Numbered from the stretch's first letter, positions 19,706 through 28,350 are shown. The stretch is 64,000 nucleotides of DNA from Candidatus Fermentithermobacillus carboniphilus (GCA_018208355.1 CP062796.1:1582494-1646493), one strand, 5' to 3'. Notes: generated by a model from the sequence alone, not told the origin. Numbers and translations: made by a program.

Positions 19706-19780
19706 AAGACGAAGATCCTGAAATCGCCTGGTGTCACCTGGTGCAGAGCCTGGGAAGAGAAGAAACTCGGAGGTCTTAGC

Positions 19781-21148
19781 ATGAATCTTTTTGGAACAGA
19801 TGGAATTCGCGGTGTTGCAAACGCCGATCTGTCGTGGGAAACGGCTTTCAGACTGGGACGGGCTGTAGGGCTTTACCTCTCGCCCGGAAGGGATCTGTGT
19901 GTCGGAAAGGATACCAGAGCCTCGGGAGACATGCTGGAGGCGGCCCTCATCGCCGGGATTACTTCGACGGGCCGGCACGTCACGAGGTTCGGGCGTGTCA
20001 CCACGCCGGGTCTGTCATACTTGGTCCGGCGCCTTTCCTTCGGCGGAGGTATCATGATCTCGGCCTCTCACAACCCATTCGAATATAACGGGCTTAAAGT
20101 GTTCGGGCCTGACGGCAGGAAAATCCCGGATGAGACCGAAATCTTTTTTTCCCGGCTTATTCTGGAGAAAAGCGACGACGGGCCGTTCCCTACGGGAAGC
20201 GGTATAGGTCGTGTCGCTGACGGGTTTTCTCTCTCCGACCACTACGTCGAGTTTCTGGCGAACATCCCGAGGCAACGTTTTTCGGGCCTCAAAGTCCTCC
20301 TTGACACGGCCAATGGTTCAACTTCTGACATCGCCCCCAGGGTGTGGAGGCAGGTCTGCAAAGAGGTCTCGGTGATCAACGATACTCCCGATGGGTGCAA
20401 TATAAACAAAGAGTGCGGGTCAACTCATCCGGAGAAGCTGCGTCGGTTGGTCAAAGAGGGCGGGTTTGATGTCGGTTTTGCTTACGACGGGGATGGTGAC
20501 CGGTGCATTGCGGTAGACGAAAAAGGTCAGATCCTCGACGGCGACCACATCATGGCTATCCTCGCCATCTGGATGAAAGATGCAGGCACCTTGAAAGGTG
20601 ACACGGTGGTAGGTACCGTCATGGCCAATATCGGGCTCGAATTATGCCTTAAAGAACACGGTATAAAATTCGTCCGCACGCCGGTTGGAGACCGGTACGT
20701 CCTCGAAGAGATGGATAGAGGAGGTTACAGCCTTGGCGGCGAGCAATCGGGACACGTGATATTCAGGGACATCCTGCCGGCAGGTGATGGCATCATCACT
20801 TCGTTGATCCTGGCAGATGTCCTTACTTCCTCCGGGTCCCGGTTGTCGGAGCTCAGGTCCATAGTACCTAAGGTTCCTCAGGTGATGGTAAACGTCAGGG
20901 TCTCGCAGCCCAGAGCCATCATGGAGAGGGAGAGGATGCTGCAAGCCATCGAGACGGCGCAAAACCAGATAGGTACAGGAGGCAGGGTGCTGGTTAGGGC
21001 TTCCGGAACGGAACCCGTTATCCGGGTCATGGTAGAGTCTTTCGACCACGCTAAGGTTACTCGTTGCATACAATACCTGGAGGAGGTGATCAGGGAAGAG
21101 GAGGGGTCTTGTGTACGTGCCAGGTTGACGGAATCGTCCTCGGGATGA
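19781..21148 (+). CDS. glmM: Phosphoglucosamine mutase
   Basis: Converts glucosamine-6-phosphate to glucosamine-1-phosphate for UDP-GlcNAc synthesis. The N-terminal FGTDGIRG signature, the phospho-serine loop ISASHNP (Ser96), the metal-binding DGDGDR loop near residue 240, and the C-terminal phosphate-binding RASGTEPVIRVM motif are all intact. Length is 455 aa, close to the family norm of about 450. ATG 19781 is preceded by AACTCGGAGG. The gene follows cdaR by 75 bases and probably shares its transcript; glmS lies beyond a ribozyme. Confidence 0.97.
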   Translation: MNLFGTDGIRGVANADLSWETAFRLGRAVGLYLSPGRDLCVGKDTRASGDMLEAALIAGITSTGRHVTRFGRVTTPGLSYLVRRLSFGGGIMISASHNPFEYNGLKVFGPDGRKIPDETEIFFSRLILEKSDDGPFPTGSGIGRVADGFSLSDHYVEFLANIPRQRFSGLKVLLDTANGSTSDIAPRVWRQVCKEVSVINDTPDGCNINKECGSTHPEKLRRLVKEGGFDVGFAYDGDGDRCIAVDEKGQILDGDHIMAILAIWMKDAGTLKGDTVVGTVMANIGLELCLKEHGIKFVRTPVGDRYVLEEMDRGGYSLGGEQSGHVIFRDILPAGDGIITSLILADVLTSSGSRLSELRSIVPKVPQVMVNVRVSQPRAIMERERMLQAIETAQNQIGTGGRVLVRASGTEPVIRVMVESFDHAKVTRCIQYLEEVIREEEGSCVRARLTESSSG

Positions 21149-21199
21149 GAGCGGAAGAGAGCATCGGGCAGAAGGAATCTTGCGGGAACGTGTATGACA

Positions 21200-21350
21200 G
21201 CAGCGCCAGGACTCTCGCCGGCGAGCGGCGGGAGTTGACGAGGTTGGGGTTTATCGAAAGATTCGGCGGATGCCCCACGGTTGGCCACGACCGAAAGAGG
21301 TCCCACAAAACCTCCGGGCGACCGGAGAACAAAAGGGCCGGGTGGTGCCG
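21200..21350 (+). ncRNA. glmS: glmS self-cleaving ribozyme/riboswitch
   Basis: Glucosamine-6-phosphate-activated ribozyme in the glmS leader. The conserved core is readable by eye: AGCGCCAGGACT at 21202-21213, a variable P2 hairpin, then GGAGTTGACGAGG, GGGTTTATCGA, TTCGGCGGATGCCCC and the ACGGTT arm. Cleavage is expected between A21202 and G21203. P3 and P4 follow to about 21350 (the ACAAAACC and GGAGAACAAAAGG regions). It lies about 200 bases before the glmS ATG, as in Bacillus. When glucosamine-6-phosphate is plentiful the mRNA is cut and degraded. The downstream boundary is approximate. Confidence 0.95.
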
Positions 21351-21550
21351 CTAAGAACTCCTTTCCCTGATTTCCCTAGGATACTGCTCTTTCATTCCCT
21401 GGCTCAGGTGAGCCGGATTTAGGCGAAATTTCGACCGGCTTGTCCGTTCCTGGTTTACGCGAAAGCCCCGTGATAGGCGTAGCGTTTTCCTTACTTTTGA
21501 AAGCGATTTCGAACCGGATTGGAAGTATTGGGAAAGGAGAACCAGTTATA
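21351..21550 (+). promoter_or_regulatory. glmS leader between ribozyme and start codon
   Basis: No gene is visible. The leader holds two short palindromes: GGCTCA-GG-TGAGCC at 21401-21414 and CGAAATTTCG at 21424-21433, the latter enclosed by GCCGG/CCGGC arms. They could form RNA hairpins near the ribozyme. The ribosome binding site AAGGAGAA precedes the ATG at 21551. Confidence 0.4.
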
Positions 21551-23383
21551 ATGTGCGGTATCGTCGGTTATGTTGGAACGAAGGAAGCTGCTCCCTTGAT
21601 TTGGGATGCGCTTTTAAGGCTTGAATACAGGGGGTACGATTCTTCGGGAATTGCTGTTTTGGATGGTCAGGGTATATCGACCGTCAAGTGTAAAGGCCGC
21701 CTGTCTGATCTAAAGGCCAGGCTCAGAGAGCTTCCTGCCGCGACCCTGGGAATCGGGCATACCAGATGGGCGACTCACGGGGTGCCGAGTGACCGGAACG
21801 CCCATCCCCACCGGGACTGCACCGGAAACGTGGTTCTGGTGCATAACGGGATAATCGAAAACCACAGAGAACTGAGAGAAAGGCTCCTCAAAAGAGGCCA
21901 CCGCATCGAGTCTGAAACGGATACCGAGCTGGTCGCTCACCTTATCGAGGAGGAGTACGATGGAAACCTGGCCTCCACTGTCGCGCATGTGTCGCGGGAA
22001 CTCGAAGGTTCTATGGCCTTCGCGGTGATCCATGCCAGTGAGCCGGGGAAGATCGTTGTCTATCGCGACAAGAACCCGCTCATCATAGGGCTTGGAGATG
22101 GGGAAAATTTCGTAGCCTCCGACATCCCGGCCATATTACCCTATACAAGGAAGGTAATTGTTCTTAATGATGGCGAATGCGCCGAGGTCACAAGAGATGG
22201 CATTCTGATCAAAGACTACTCTGGTCGGATAGTCCACAGGGAACCCGTGGTCCTGGATGCGCGGGCCGAAGCAGGCGAAAAGGGTGGGTACGAGCATTTC
22301 ATGCTCAAGGAGATATTCGAGCAACCCGAGGCGCTTTCCAGGGCCATTTCCGCCAGGATCCGCTACGATAGGGTCATTCTCGAAGAAGAGGAGTTCGGTT
22401 TGAGTGCTGACGAGGTGAAGTGCCTCGACAAAGTGTACCTCGTGGCGTGCGGGACCGCCTATCACGCAGGCCTCGTCGGTAAGATGCTCATAGAAAGGCT
22501 TGCGGGTATCCCGGCAGAGGCGGTTCTGGCGTCCGAATTTCGCTATGCAGAACCAATCATCCCCCGAAACACCCTGTGCATACTGTTGAGCCAGTCCGGT
22601 GAGACCCTGGATACCATCGCTGCGGCGAGGGAGGCCAAGAAAAGGGGCGCCCGGCTTCTGGCCATCACCAACTCGGCTCTGAGCTCTCTGGCCAGAGAAG
22701 CGGATAACGTCCTTTACCAGCGGGCGGGCATAGAGATCGCGGTAGCCTCAACTAAAGCCTACACCACGCAAGTGGTCTGTCTGGCTCTGATATCTGTCTA
22801 TTTGGGCCGGTTGAGAGGCGTCCTTTCTCCTGAGACGGAGAGAGAGCTTTGCGCCGAACTCGTGTCCCTCCCGAAAAAGGCTGAAGCAGCCCTCGGGGTG
22901 AAGGACGAAATCGAAAAGATATCTTCTGAACTATTCGACAGGAAAGATATATTCTTCATCGGGCGCGGCGTGGATTACCTCACCGCGATGGAAGGGCAGC
23001 TCAAGCTCAAGGAGATTTCTTACATTCACGCCGAAGCATACGCTGCCGGGGAACTGAAGCACGGGACGCTAGCCCTCATCGAACCCGGAGTGACGGTGGT
23101 GGCGGTGATGAACGACCCGGCTCTTTCCCAGAAGACGGCCTCTAACATTATGGAAGTAAAAGCTCGCGGCGGAAGGATTATCGCAGTAGGTTCCGAGGAG
23201 TGCCTATTGGCGGTTCACCTGGACGGCGACGATGCTAGGGTTCCAGTTCCGGCGACCTATCCCCTTTTCTCGCCGGTGGTTTCGATGATCCCGTTGCAGC
23301 TCCTCGCATACTACGTAGCGAAGCGAAAGGAGACGGATATCGACAAGCCAAAGAACCTGGCCAAGTCTGTGACGGTGGAATAA
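21551..23383 (+). CDS. glmS: Glutamine--fructose-6-phosphate aminotransferase (isomerizing)
   Basis: Makes glucosamine-6-phosphate from fructose-6-phosphate and glutamine, the first committed step to UDP-GlcNAc. The start is ATG 21551 because it places the catalytic N-terminal cysteine directly after Met (MCGIVGYVG) and has AAGGAGAA upstream; the open frame extends 37 codons further without support. The Ntn glutaminase domain covers about 1-220, with RWATHG and the DTELVAH region. Two SIS isomerase domains follow, with SQSGETLDT and the C-terminal KSVTVE end. Length is 610 aa. Expression should be controlled by the ribozyme upstream. Confidence 0.97.
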   Translation: MCGIVGYVGTKEAAPLIWDALLRLEYRGYDSSGIAVLDGQGISTVKCKGRLSDLKARLRELPAATLGIGHTRWATHGVPSDRNAHPHRDCTGNVVLVHNGIIENHRELRERLLKRGHRIESETDTELVAHLIEEEYDGNLASTVAHVSRELEGSMAFAVIHASEPGKIVVYRDKNPLIIGLGDGENFVASDIPAILPYTRKVIVLNDGECAEVTRDGILIKDYSGRIVHREPVVLDARAEAGEKGGYEHFMLKEIFEQPEALSRAISARIRYDRVILEEEEFGLSADEVKCLDKVYLVACGTAYHAGLVGKMLIERLAGIPAEAVLASEFRYAEPIIPRNTLCILLSQSGETLDTIAAAREAKKRGARLLAITNSALSSLAREADNVLYQRAGIEIAVASTKAYTTQVVCLALISVYLGRLRGVLSPETERELCAELVSLPKKAEAALGVKDEIEKISSELFDRKDIFFIGRGVDYLTAMEGQLKLKEISYIHAEAYAAGELKHGTLALIEPGVTVVAVMNDPALSQKTASNIMEVKARGGRIIAVGSEECLLAVHLDGDDARVPVPATYPLFSPVVSMIPLQLLAYYVAKRKETDIDKPKNLAKSVTVE

Positions 23384-23392
23384 CTGTTTACC

Positions 23393-23438
23393 CCCCGGCA
23401 GGAGACCTGGAGATTTCTTTCCAGAGTCGTCGCCGGGG
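23393..23438 (+). terminator. Hairpin downstream of glmS, probable terminator
   Basis: CCCCGGC (23393-23399) pairs with GCCGGGG (23432-23438), enclosing an inner CTGGA/TCCAG hairpin. It begins 9 bases after the glmS stop. The following CGGTTTATT is only a weak U-tract, so efficiency is uncertain. Confidence 0.5.
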
Positions 23439-23451
23439 CGGTTTATTGGTT

Positions 23452-23634
23452 GTGAAGCGTTGGGTGGTTTGCCAGATTGTGAAACCAACTAACTGTTTTC
23501 TTCTGGCCGTAGCGATCGGTTCAATAAACCTTGCAGCTTCAGTCTGGATCGACGACTATTCATCCGGGGTTCACATATTGCTAGCGGTAGTGGTGCTCCA
23601 TCTCGCCCGCTACAGAAGGGGCAAACGAGGGTAG
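23452..23634 (+). CDS. Small putative membrane protein, unrecognised
   Basis: An open frame of about 60 codons starting at GTG 23452 (TTG at 23446 is an alternative), with GGGGCGG about 12 bases upstream. The product has two hydrophobic stretches (about NCFLLAVAIGSINLAASVW and VHILLAVVVLHLA) and a basic C-terminus RYRRGKRG, which would fit a two-span membrane protein. I do not recognise the family. It lies between a terminator-like hairpin and a decayed region, so it may itself be a remnant or chance frame. Confidence 0.3.
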   Translation: MKRWVVCQIVKPTNCFLLAVAIGSINLAASVWIDDYSSGVHILLAVVVLHLARYRRGKRG

Positions 23635-23772
23635 TGGATTTGAGACTTTCGGAAACGATCCCCGGTATGGAGAAGTAGTCGATGTCCAATAGTTCCGAGA
23701 CATTTGCTCGCAAACTGCTTGGCAGTCTGAGCGGGCGTCCCCAAACCTAGCGGTTCTCCGGAAATCGCCGAA

Positions 23773-24122
23773 ATGTGGGAAAGCCATCGTTATGGCTGTC
23801 TCAGGCAGGAATTTGAAGGGCTGTGGCAGAGGTACGGGGATAAGCCGTTCAGCTTGGGTAAACGCACCGTGAGGTTGGTCCGATCATGTTGCTTTTCTTG
23901 TAACTCCAATTGTGAAGTCTTGGTTTTTGTCGACGCGGATACAGGAGAGGTCATCAGGGTAGAGGGTGATCCGGGGTCGCCTGTGACAAGGGGGTCCTGT
24001 GTTCTAAAAGTCTCGCCTCAAGGCAGCTGATCTACAACCCCCAGAGGTTGCGGGCGCCCATGGTCAGGGAAAAGGGAAGCGCTGAAACAACGTGGAAGTT
24101 GGCTTCCTGGGACGAAGCCCTG
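23773..24122 (+). pseudogene. Broken 5' part of a molybdopterin (Mo/W-bisPGD) oxidoreductase gene
   Basis: Frame one (ATG 23773 to TGA 24030) encodes the N-terminal Fe-S region of a molybdopterin oxidoreductase: Cys-rich SCCFSCNSNC, then VDADTGEVIRVEGDPGSPVT and a final CVLK. Near 24009-24014 the reading must shift: the frame through 24015 continues with ASRQLIYNPQRLRAP, then KLASWDEALGI, the expected continuation in this family. Homology fades after about 24122. A full enzyme would be some 600-900 residues, so most of the gene is missing. Loss of frame and length show it is not functional. Confidence 0.75.
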
Positions 24123-24225
24123 GGGATTAGGTGGGGCGTGTATGGAGAGCCCAGACCTGAGGAATATCAGATTTGGAGAAACTTGCCCGGACGACGCGGG
24201 CAATTTGGGATTGGAGGAGCAAATA

Positions 24226-24582
24226 TGACTGAGCGACCTTGGCAAACAGCTGTCTGGATTTCCCATGGCTCCGAACAAGCCTGTTGTAGGCGATGGCAAC
24301 TTTGTAAGAGAGTCGGGCATCGGGATAGATACGGTGATGAAGTACCCACTGGCGATGTTCTCGCTGAACCCGTACTTTGTGGGAAGTTTTCCGGGGGTAG
24401 TCCTGGGGAAGAAAAGCGGAGTCAACTCGGTTAAGATGAAAGCGCAGGAAATGGGAATACAGCTCAGCGAAGAAGCCCGGATTATCCTGAATCGGGTCAA
24501 AGAACCCGGGATAGCGAAGAAAGGCACAGTTTCAGGCGCTGAATTTGCGGAGATAGTGAACGAAGTCAATCTAAGCTCTTAA
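24226..24582 (+). pseudogene. 3' remnant of an HMGL-like (isopropylmalate/homocitrate synthase-type) gene
   Basis: The frame from about 24229 reads LSDLGKQLSGFP, then APNKPVVGDGNFVRESGIG and continues to VLGKKSGVNSVKMKAQEMG, a characteristic C-terminal part of HMGL-like acyl-transferring synthases. A TGA at 24226-24228 closes the frame upstream, and the TIM-barrel N-terminal region with the DTTLRDGEQ-type signature is absent. ATG 24265 could start a 105-residue peptide but has no clear ribosome binding site. I interpret it as a truncated gene; translation of the fragment is possible but it would lack the active site. Confidence 0.7.
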
Positions 24583-24606
24583 GCTAGATCCACAGGAGAT
24601 GAAAGA

Positions 24607-24662
24607 CTACTGCTCCGGACCGGTAATCCGATGATGGGTAGCTGGCCGGGGCAGTAGTTTTT
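24607..24662 (+). terminator. Strong rho-independent terminator after the HMGL remnant
   Basis: CTACTGCTCCGG (24607-24618) pairs with CCGGGGCAGTAG (24646-24657), giving a 12-pair stem with one G-U. TTTTT follows at 24658-24662. It lies 25 bases after the stop of the decayed gene and is itself undamaged. Confidence 0.88.
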
Positions 24663-25011
24663 CGGGCGATTCCTCACCTGACAGGTGAGCTGCTCATGTT
24701 GTTCTGTCCCACAAGAGTGTATGGTCAGGTTATTGAAAAAATAGGTAGTAGGATGCCGACCTCTGGAAATCCTTGTTCTTCTTGGCAGCGCCTCCGAAAT
24801 TAAAGCGTTCCCAAAACCTTGATGCCAGGAACTTCGCGTTGCTCACGGAGAACGCTCTCGAGTACAACCATGCAGTAGGTTCCAACATTGTCTTCCCAGC
24901 ATAGGACAATGCGCAAGGCTCTTTATTAATTCCCGTAGAGCGACGGTTCTCACTAGCTACTCATACAGGCTGGTTCGGGGGGAATTGACGAATTGACGGT
25001 AGACTGCCAGG
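24663..25011. other. Gene-poor stretch between remnant and copZ
   Basis: About 350 bases without a convincing gene. A palindrome CTCACCTG-A-CAGGTGAG lies at 24673-24689 and could be a protein-binding site. On the minus strand a stop-to-stop stretch (about 24920 down to 24800) reads RIVLCWEDNVGTYCMVV, protein-like but without a start, so perhaps another gene fragment. A short direct repeat AATTGACG occurs twice at 24983-24998, just before the end of the copZ-like gene. Confidence 0.35.
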
Positions 25012-25242
25012 TCACACTAATTCGTAACCGGCCTCTTCAACCGCTTTGGCGATATCATCCCTAGACAGTCTGTGACTCGACGTTACCGTCAGCTTGCCGG
25101 TGTTAAGATCGGCCTTGGCGTCTTTCACACCCGGAAGAGATTTAACTGCCTTCTCCACCCTCATGACGCAATGATGGCAGGTCATGCCCTTTACAGAATA
25201 GACCTCCGTATGAGTGGCAGAACCTCCACAACATTCGCACAT
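25012..25242 (-). CDS. copZ: Copper chaperone CopZ-like (HMA domain)
   Basis: Cytoplasmic metallochaperone delivering Cu(I), probably to the CopA ATPase encoded divergently. The HMA fold runs from about residue 14 to the end, with the metal motif GMTCHHC and the SLPGV and EEAGYELV elements. An additional N-terminal MCECCGG motif, not typical of CopZ, adds three cysteines. ATG 25242 is chosen because CGAGGTG lies 8 bases upstream; the frame also opens at ATG 25263. Length is about 76 aa. A CsoR-like site lies about 37 bases before this start. Confidence 0.85.
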   Translation of the reverse strand: MCECCGGSATHTEVYSVKGMTCHHCVMRVEKAVKSLPGVKDAKADLNTGKLTVTSSHRLSRDDIAKAVEEAGYELV

Positions 25243-25277
25243 TTTGTGAGCACCTCGCTTCATTGTTTACGGTAGCT

Positions 25278-25296
25278 TATACCCTACCCAGGTATC
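25278..25296 (-). promoter_or_regulatory. Degenerate CsoR-like operator upstream of copZ
   Basis: Arms ATACC and GGTAT (25279-25295) have the same 7-base separation as in the perfect palindrome before copA, but the inner G/C tracts are not conserved. Its position just upstream of copZ suggests co-regulation by CsoR. Confidence 0.5.
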
Positions 25297-25460
25297 CTAC
25301 TCCATTGCAATCTTACTCGCCCCATCCTTCACCGTCAATAGTCGAGAATAATTACGTCTAAAAGGGGAGCTTATTAGAGAAACATGCCCGACGATAAGGC
25401 AGTTCTCTGCTCGGGAATACGTGGCCGGAGGCAAAAATGTCGGCGATCTAGGTAGCGTGC

Positions 25461-25490
25461 TTGACAAAAGTTGGTCCGCACTGATATTCT
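25461..25490 (+). promoter_or_regulatory. copA promoter
   Basis: Perfect TTGACA (25461-25466) with GATATT (25483-25488, spacer 16) or TATTCT (25485-25490, spacer 18) as the -10. The CsoR operator begins about 10 bases downstream, where bound repressor would block transcription initiation. Confidence 0.75.
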
Positions 25491-25500
25491 TGCAAACGAA

Positions 25501-25519
25501 TATACCCCATAGGGGTATA
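25501..25519 (+). promoter_or_regulatory. CsoR operator of copA
   Basis: TATACCCC-ATA-GGGGTATA, a perfect inverted repeat matching the G/C-tract palindrome bound by CsoR-family repressors. It lies between the copA promoter and start codon, and a CsoR gene follows copA. Confidence 0.88.
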
Positions 25520-25547
25520 TGGTATGCCTGGAACGGAGGTACAGGAC

Positions 25548-27824
25548 GTGGGCGAGAAAGTCTTGAAGAAGACCACATTCAAACTCGAGGGCATGACCTG
25601 CGCAAGTTGCGCTGCTGCCATCGAGAAAGCTTTAAGCCGGGCGAACGGAGTGGAAAAAGCTCAGGTTAATTTTGCCGCGGAAAAGGCTTATGTCGAATAC
25701 GATCCAAACGTGATCGGTAAGGAAAAACTGGTCGAGGTAGTACGAGCCACTGGATACGAGGTCGTCGGCGCCGATGCGGACGAAAAGACAGAGGCGGAAG
25801 AGGACGAGGAACTGAAAAAGGTCAGGCAGGCCAGGAATCGAATGTGGGGTTCCTGGGCTTTCACCATTCCGATAATAATCTGGATGATACCCGAGATGTT
25901 CTACGGCATCGCATGGCCCAGTCACATGGCCATGCAACTCGGTTTAATCATCCTCGCCATTCCGCCGCTATTCGTATTTGGCCGGAACACGTTCAAGACT
26001 GCTTACAGGGCAGTCATACACCGCGGGACCAACATGGACGTGTTGATCGCTATCGGGACAGGGACGGCATTTATCACCGGGCCCGTGTCCTTCTTTGCTC
26101 CGATAGCCAACTATGCAGGTGTCGCGGCCATGATAATGTCCTTTCACCTTACGGGGAGGTATATTGAAGAAACAGCCAAAGGGCGGGCATCTCAGGCAAT
26201 CAAGAAGTTACTTGAGCTCGGTGCGAAGACGGCGACGATCATCGTAAACGGGGAAGAGAAACAGGTTCCCGTCGAAGAAGTGAAACCCGGAGACATTATG
26301 CTGGTGAGACCGGGCGAGAAAATACCGACCGACGGAGTGATCGTAGAAGGTAAAACCAGCATCGATGAGTCGATGGCCACCGGTGAATCGATGCCTGTGG
26401 AAAAAGGACCCGGTGACGAGGTAATAGGCGCTACAGTCAACCAGTACGGGCTCATCAAAGTAAGAGCAACCAAAGTCGGCAAGGATACTTTCCTGGCTCA
26501 GGTCATAAAACTGGTCGAAGAGGCCCAGGGAACCAAAGTGCCTATTCAGGAGTTTGCCGATAGAGTCACCGGGATCTTCGTCCCTTCCGTCCTTATTGTG
26601 GCAAGCCTCACACTTATCGCGTGGTTGATTTTCCCCGATGCCATGCGAGGCATTCTTGTTTGGGCCGCAAAATTCCTGCCTTGGGTTGATCCAACACTTG
26701 GGATTATTACCTTGGCCCTGTCTTCCACCATTTCTGTCCTCGTCATAGCCTGCCCTTGCGCACTCGGTCTTGCGACCCCAACGGCGCTTATGGTTGGAAG
26801 CGGAATCGGTGCCGAAAACGGCGTTCTGATCCGCAAGGGTGAGGCGATTCAGACGATGAAGGAAGTAAAGATAATCGTCTTCGACAAGACCGGGACGATC
26901 ACAAAAGGCCAGCCGGAGGTCACGGACGTAGTCACGGCAAACGGATTCAGCGAAGCCGAGGTTCTGGAATTTGCAGCGAGTGTCGAAAGCGGTTCAGAGC
27001 ACCCACTAGGAGTGGCTATCGTCAAAGGTGCAAAGGATCGTGGAATTAGAGTCGGTGAACCCAAAGACTTCGGCGCTATTGCCGGCAAAGGTGTGAAGGC
27101 GACGGTAGAGGGCAAAGAGGTTCTGGTAGGTAGCCGTCGTTTGATGAGTGAGACGGGCATAGATATAGGCTCGGTGGAGGATGAAGTGCGGCGTCTGGAA
27201 GAAGAGGCCAAGACGGCTATGCTTGTGGCGGTAGATGGAAAGATCGCAGGGATTGTAGCGGTCGCAGATGCTCTCAAAGAAGACTCCATCGCTGCCATTA
27301 ACGAATTGAAGGAAATGGGTCTTGAGACGGCGATGATCACCGGCGACAACGAAAGAACGGCCAAGGCGATAGCCAGGAAAGTCGGTATCGAGCATGTTCT
27401 GGCTGAAGTCATGCCTGAGGGCAAGGTGGACGAGGTGATGAAGCTTCAAGAGAAATTTGGCACGGTCGCTATGGTCGGAGACGGGATAAACGACGCGCCT
27501 GCCCTGACCCAGGCAAACGTAGGGATCGCCATCGGAACCGGAACCGATATCGCAATCGAATCTTCAGACATTACCTTGGTCAGAGGGGACCTATCCGGCG
27601 TCGTAACTGCGGTGAAACTATCGAGGGCCACGTTCAGAAAGATCAAAGAGAACCTCTTCTGGGCCTTCATTTACAATACCATAGCTATTCCCATCGCCAT
27701 TTTGGGTTTGTTGCACCCGGTAATCGCTGAGATCGCAATGGCCACGAGTTCCATCAGCGTTGTCACAAACGCAAATCTCCTGCGAAAAGTTGACATTCGA
27801 CCCAAATACGTGAGAAATCGCTGA
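25548..27824 (+). CDS. copA: Copper-exporting P1B-type ATPase
   Basis: ATP-driven Cu(I) efflux pump of the cytoplasmic membrane, about 758 aa. It has one N-terminal HMA domain with MTCASC (Cys18, Cys21), eight expected membrane spans, the phosphatase-domain TGES motif, the membrane CPC copper site (Cys402-Pro-Cys404), the phosphorylation motif DKTGT (Asp446), the nucleotide-binding SEHPLG histidine, and GDGINDAP. The C-terminal membrane pair ends in [12 protein letters not shown], the Cu(I) signature. GTG 25548 is chosen over ATG 25524 because GGAGGT lies 7 bases before it. It is controlled by the CsoR site directly upstream. Confidence 0.97.
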   Translation: MGEKVLKKTTFKLEGMTCASCAAAIEKALSRANGVEKAQVNFAAEKAYVEYDPNVIGKEKLVEVVRATGYEVVGADADEKTEAEEDEELKKVRQARNRMWGSWAFTIPIIIWMIPEMFYGIAWPSHMAMQLGLIILAIPPLFVFGRNTFKTAYRAVIHRGTNMDVLIAIGTGTAFITGPVSFFAPIANYAGVAAMIMSFHLTGRYIEETAKGRASQAIKKLLELGAKTATIIVNGEEKQVPVEEVKPGDIMLVRPGEKIPTDGVIVEGKTSIDESMATGESMPVEKGPGDEVIGATVNQYGLIKVRATKVGKDTFLAQVIKLVEEAQGTKVPIQEFADRVTGIFVPSVLIVASLTLIAWLIFPDAMRGILVWAAKFLPWVDPTLGIITLALSSTISVLVIACPCALGLATPTALMVGSGIGAENGVLIRKGEAIQTMKEVKIIVFDKTGTITKGQPEVTDVVTANGFSEAEVLEFAASVESGSEHPLGVAIVKGAKDRGIRVGEPKDFGAIAGKGVKATVEGKEVLVGSRRLMSETGIDIGSVEDEVRRLEEEAKTAMLVAVDGKIAGIVAVADALKEDSIAAINELKEMGLETAMITGDNERTAKAIARKVGIEHVLAEVMPEGKVDEVMKLQEKFGTVAMVGDGINDAPALTQANVGIAIGTGTDIAIESSDITLVRGDLSGVVTAVKLSRATFRKIKENLFWAFIYNTIAIPIAILGLLHPVIAEIAMATSSISVVTNANLLRKVDIRPKYVRNR

Positions 27825-27908
27825 GTGAGCCTGCAGGGTAGTGAGATCAGGTTACGGAATTGTTACCGGTGAGGGGCCTTCCTGAGAGGCTGGAAAGGAG
27901 ATGACTCA

Positions 27909-28193
27909 ATGCCAAGTCGAGGGCGTCGCGTACATCGCGAGAACAAAAGCGATCTTCTTAACCGCTTGAAACGGGTCGAAGGCCAGATTCGCGGAATATC
28001 CAGGATGATCGAAGAAGACGAGTATTGTGTGGATATCCTGAACCAGGTCGCTGCCGCCAGGGCCGCTCTCGGAAAAATCGGGCTTATGCTGCTGGAGACC
28101 CACGCCCGGGGGTGTGTGGTTAGGGGTATTAAGGATGGTGACGAAGAGGCGACAGTTACGGAACTCATGGACGTCATCAAGCGCTTTGTTTGA
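27909..28193 (+). CDS. csoR: Copper-sensing repressor CsoR
   Basis: A 94 aa all-helical Cu(I)-responsive repressor of the CsoR/RcnR family. The Cu ligands are in place: Cys40 (EYCVDIL), His65 and Cys69 (ETHARGC). The N-terminal RLKRVEGQIRGI helix is the family signature. ATG 27909 has AAGGAG 9 bases upstream and follows copA by 84 bases, so it probably shares the copA transcript and regulates itself through the operator at 25501-25519. Confidence 0.95.
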   Translation: MPSRGRRVHRENKSDLLNRLKRVEGQIRGISRMIEEDEYCVDILNQVAAARAALGKIGLMLLETHARGCVVRGIKDGDEEATVTELMDVIKRFV

Positions 28194-28213
28194 GGCAAGC
28201 AGGCCGGATGCGG

Positions 28214-28227
28214 AGGTCATGTGACCT
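28214..28227. repeat. Palindrome AGGTCA-TG-TGACCT downstream of csoR
   Basis: Perfect 6-base arms with a 2-base centre, about 20 bases after csoR. The loop is too short for a terminator, so a dimeric DNA-binding protein site is more likely. The protein is unknown. Confidence 0.35.
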
Positions 28228-28322
28228 GGTATTTTCAGGCACGGTTGCATGTGTGGAGGATAGTGGCAGCGACGTCTGATGACCGGAGGGCTCGCCGTTA
28301 AAAGGTTAGGGTGGATGTCCCA

Positions 28323-28350
28323 TTGATCTGGTATTGGTAAGCAGTATATA
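28323..28350 (+). promoter_or_regulatory. Promoter of the acpS operon
   Basis: TTGATC (28323-28328), a 16-base spacer and TATATA (28345-28350). The -10 lies inside the first copy of a 16-base tandem repeat described separately. Confidence 0.5.

Noticed and set aside
21064-21354. Open frame across the glmM end and glmS leader on the plus strand
   Set aside because: It overlaps the glmS ribozyme, whose conserved core explains the sequence, and encodes no recognisable protein.
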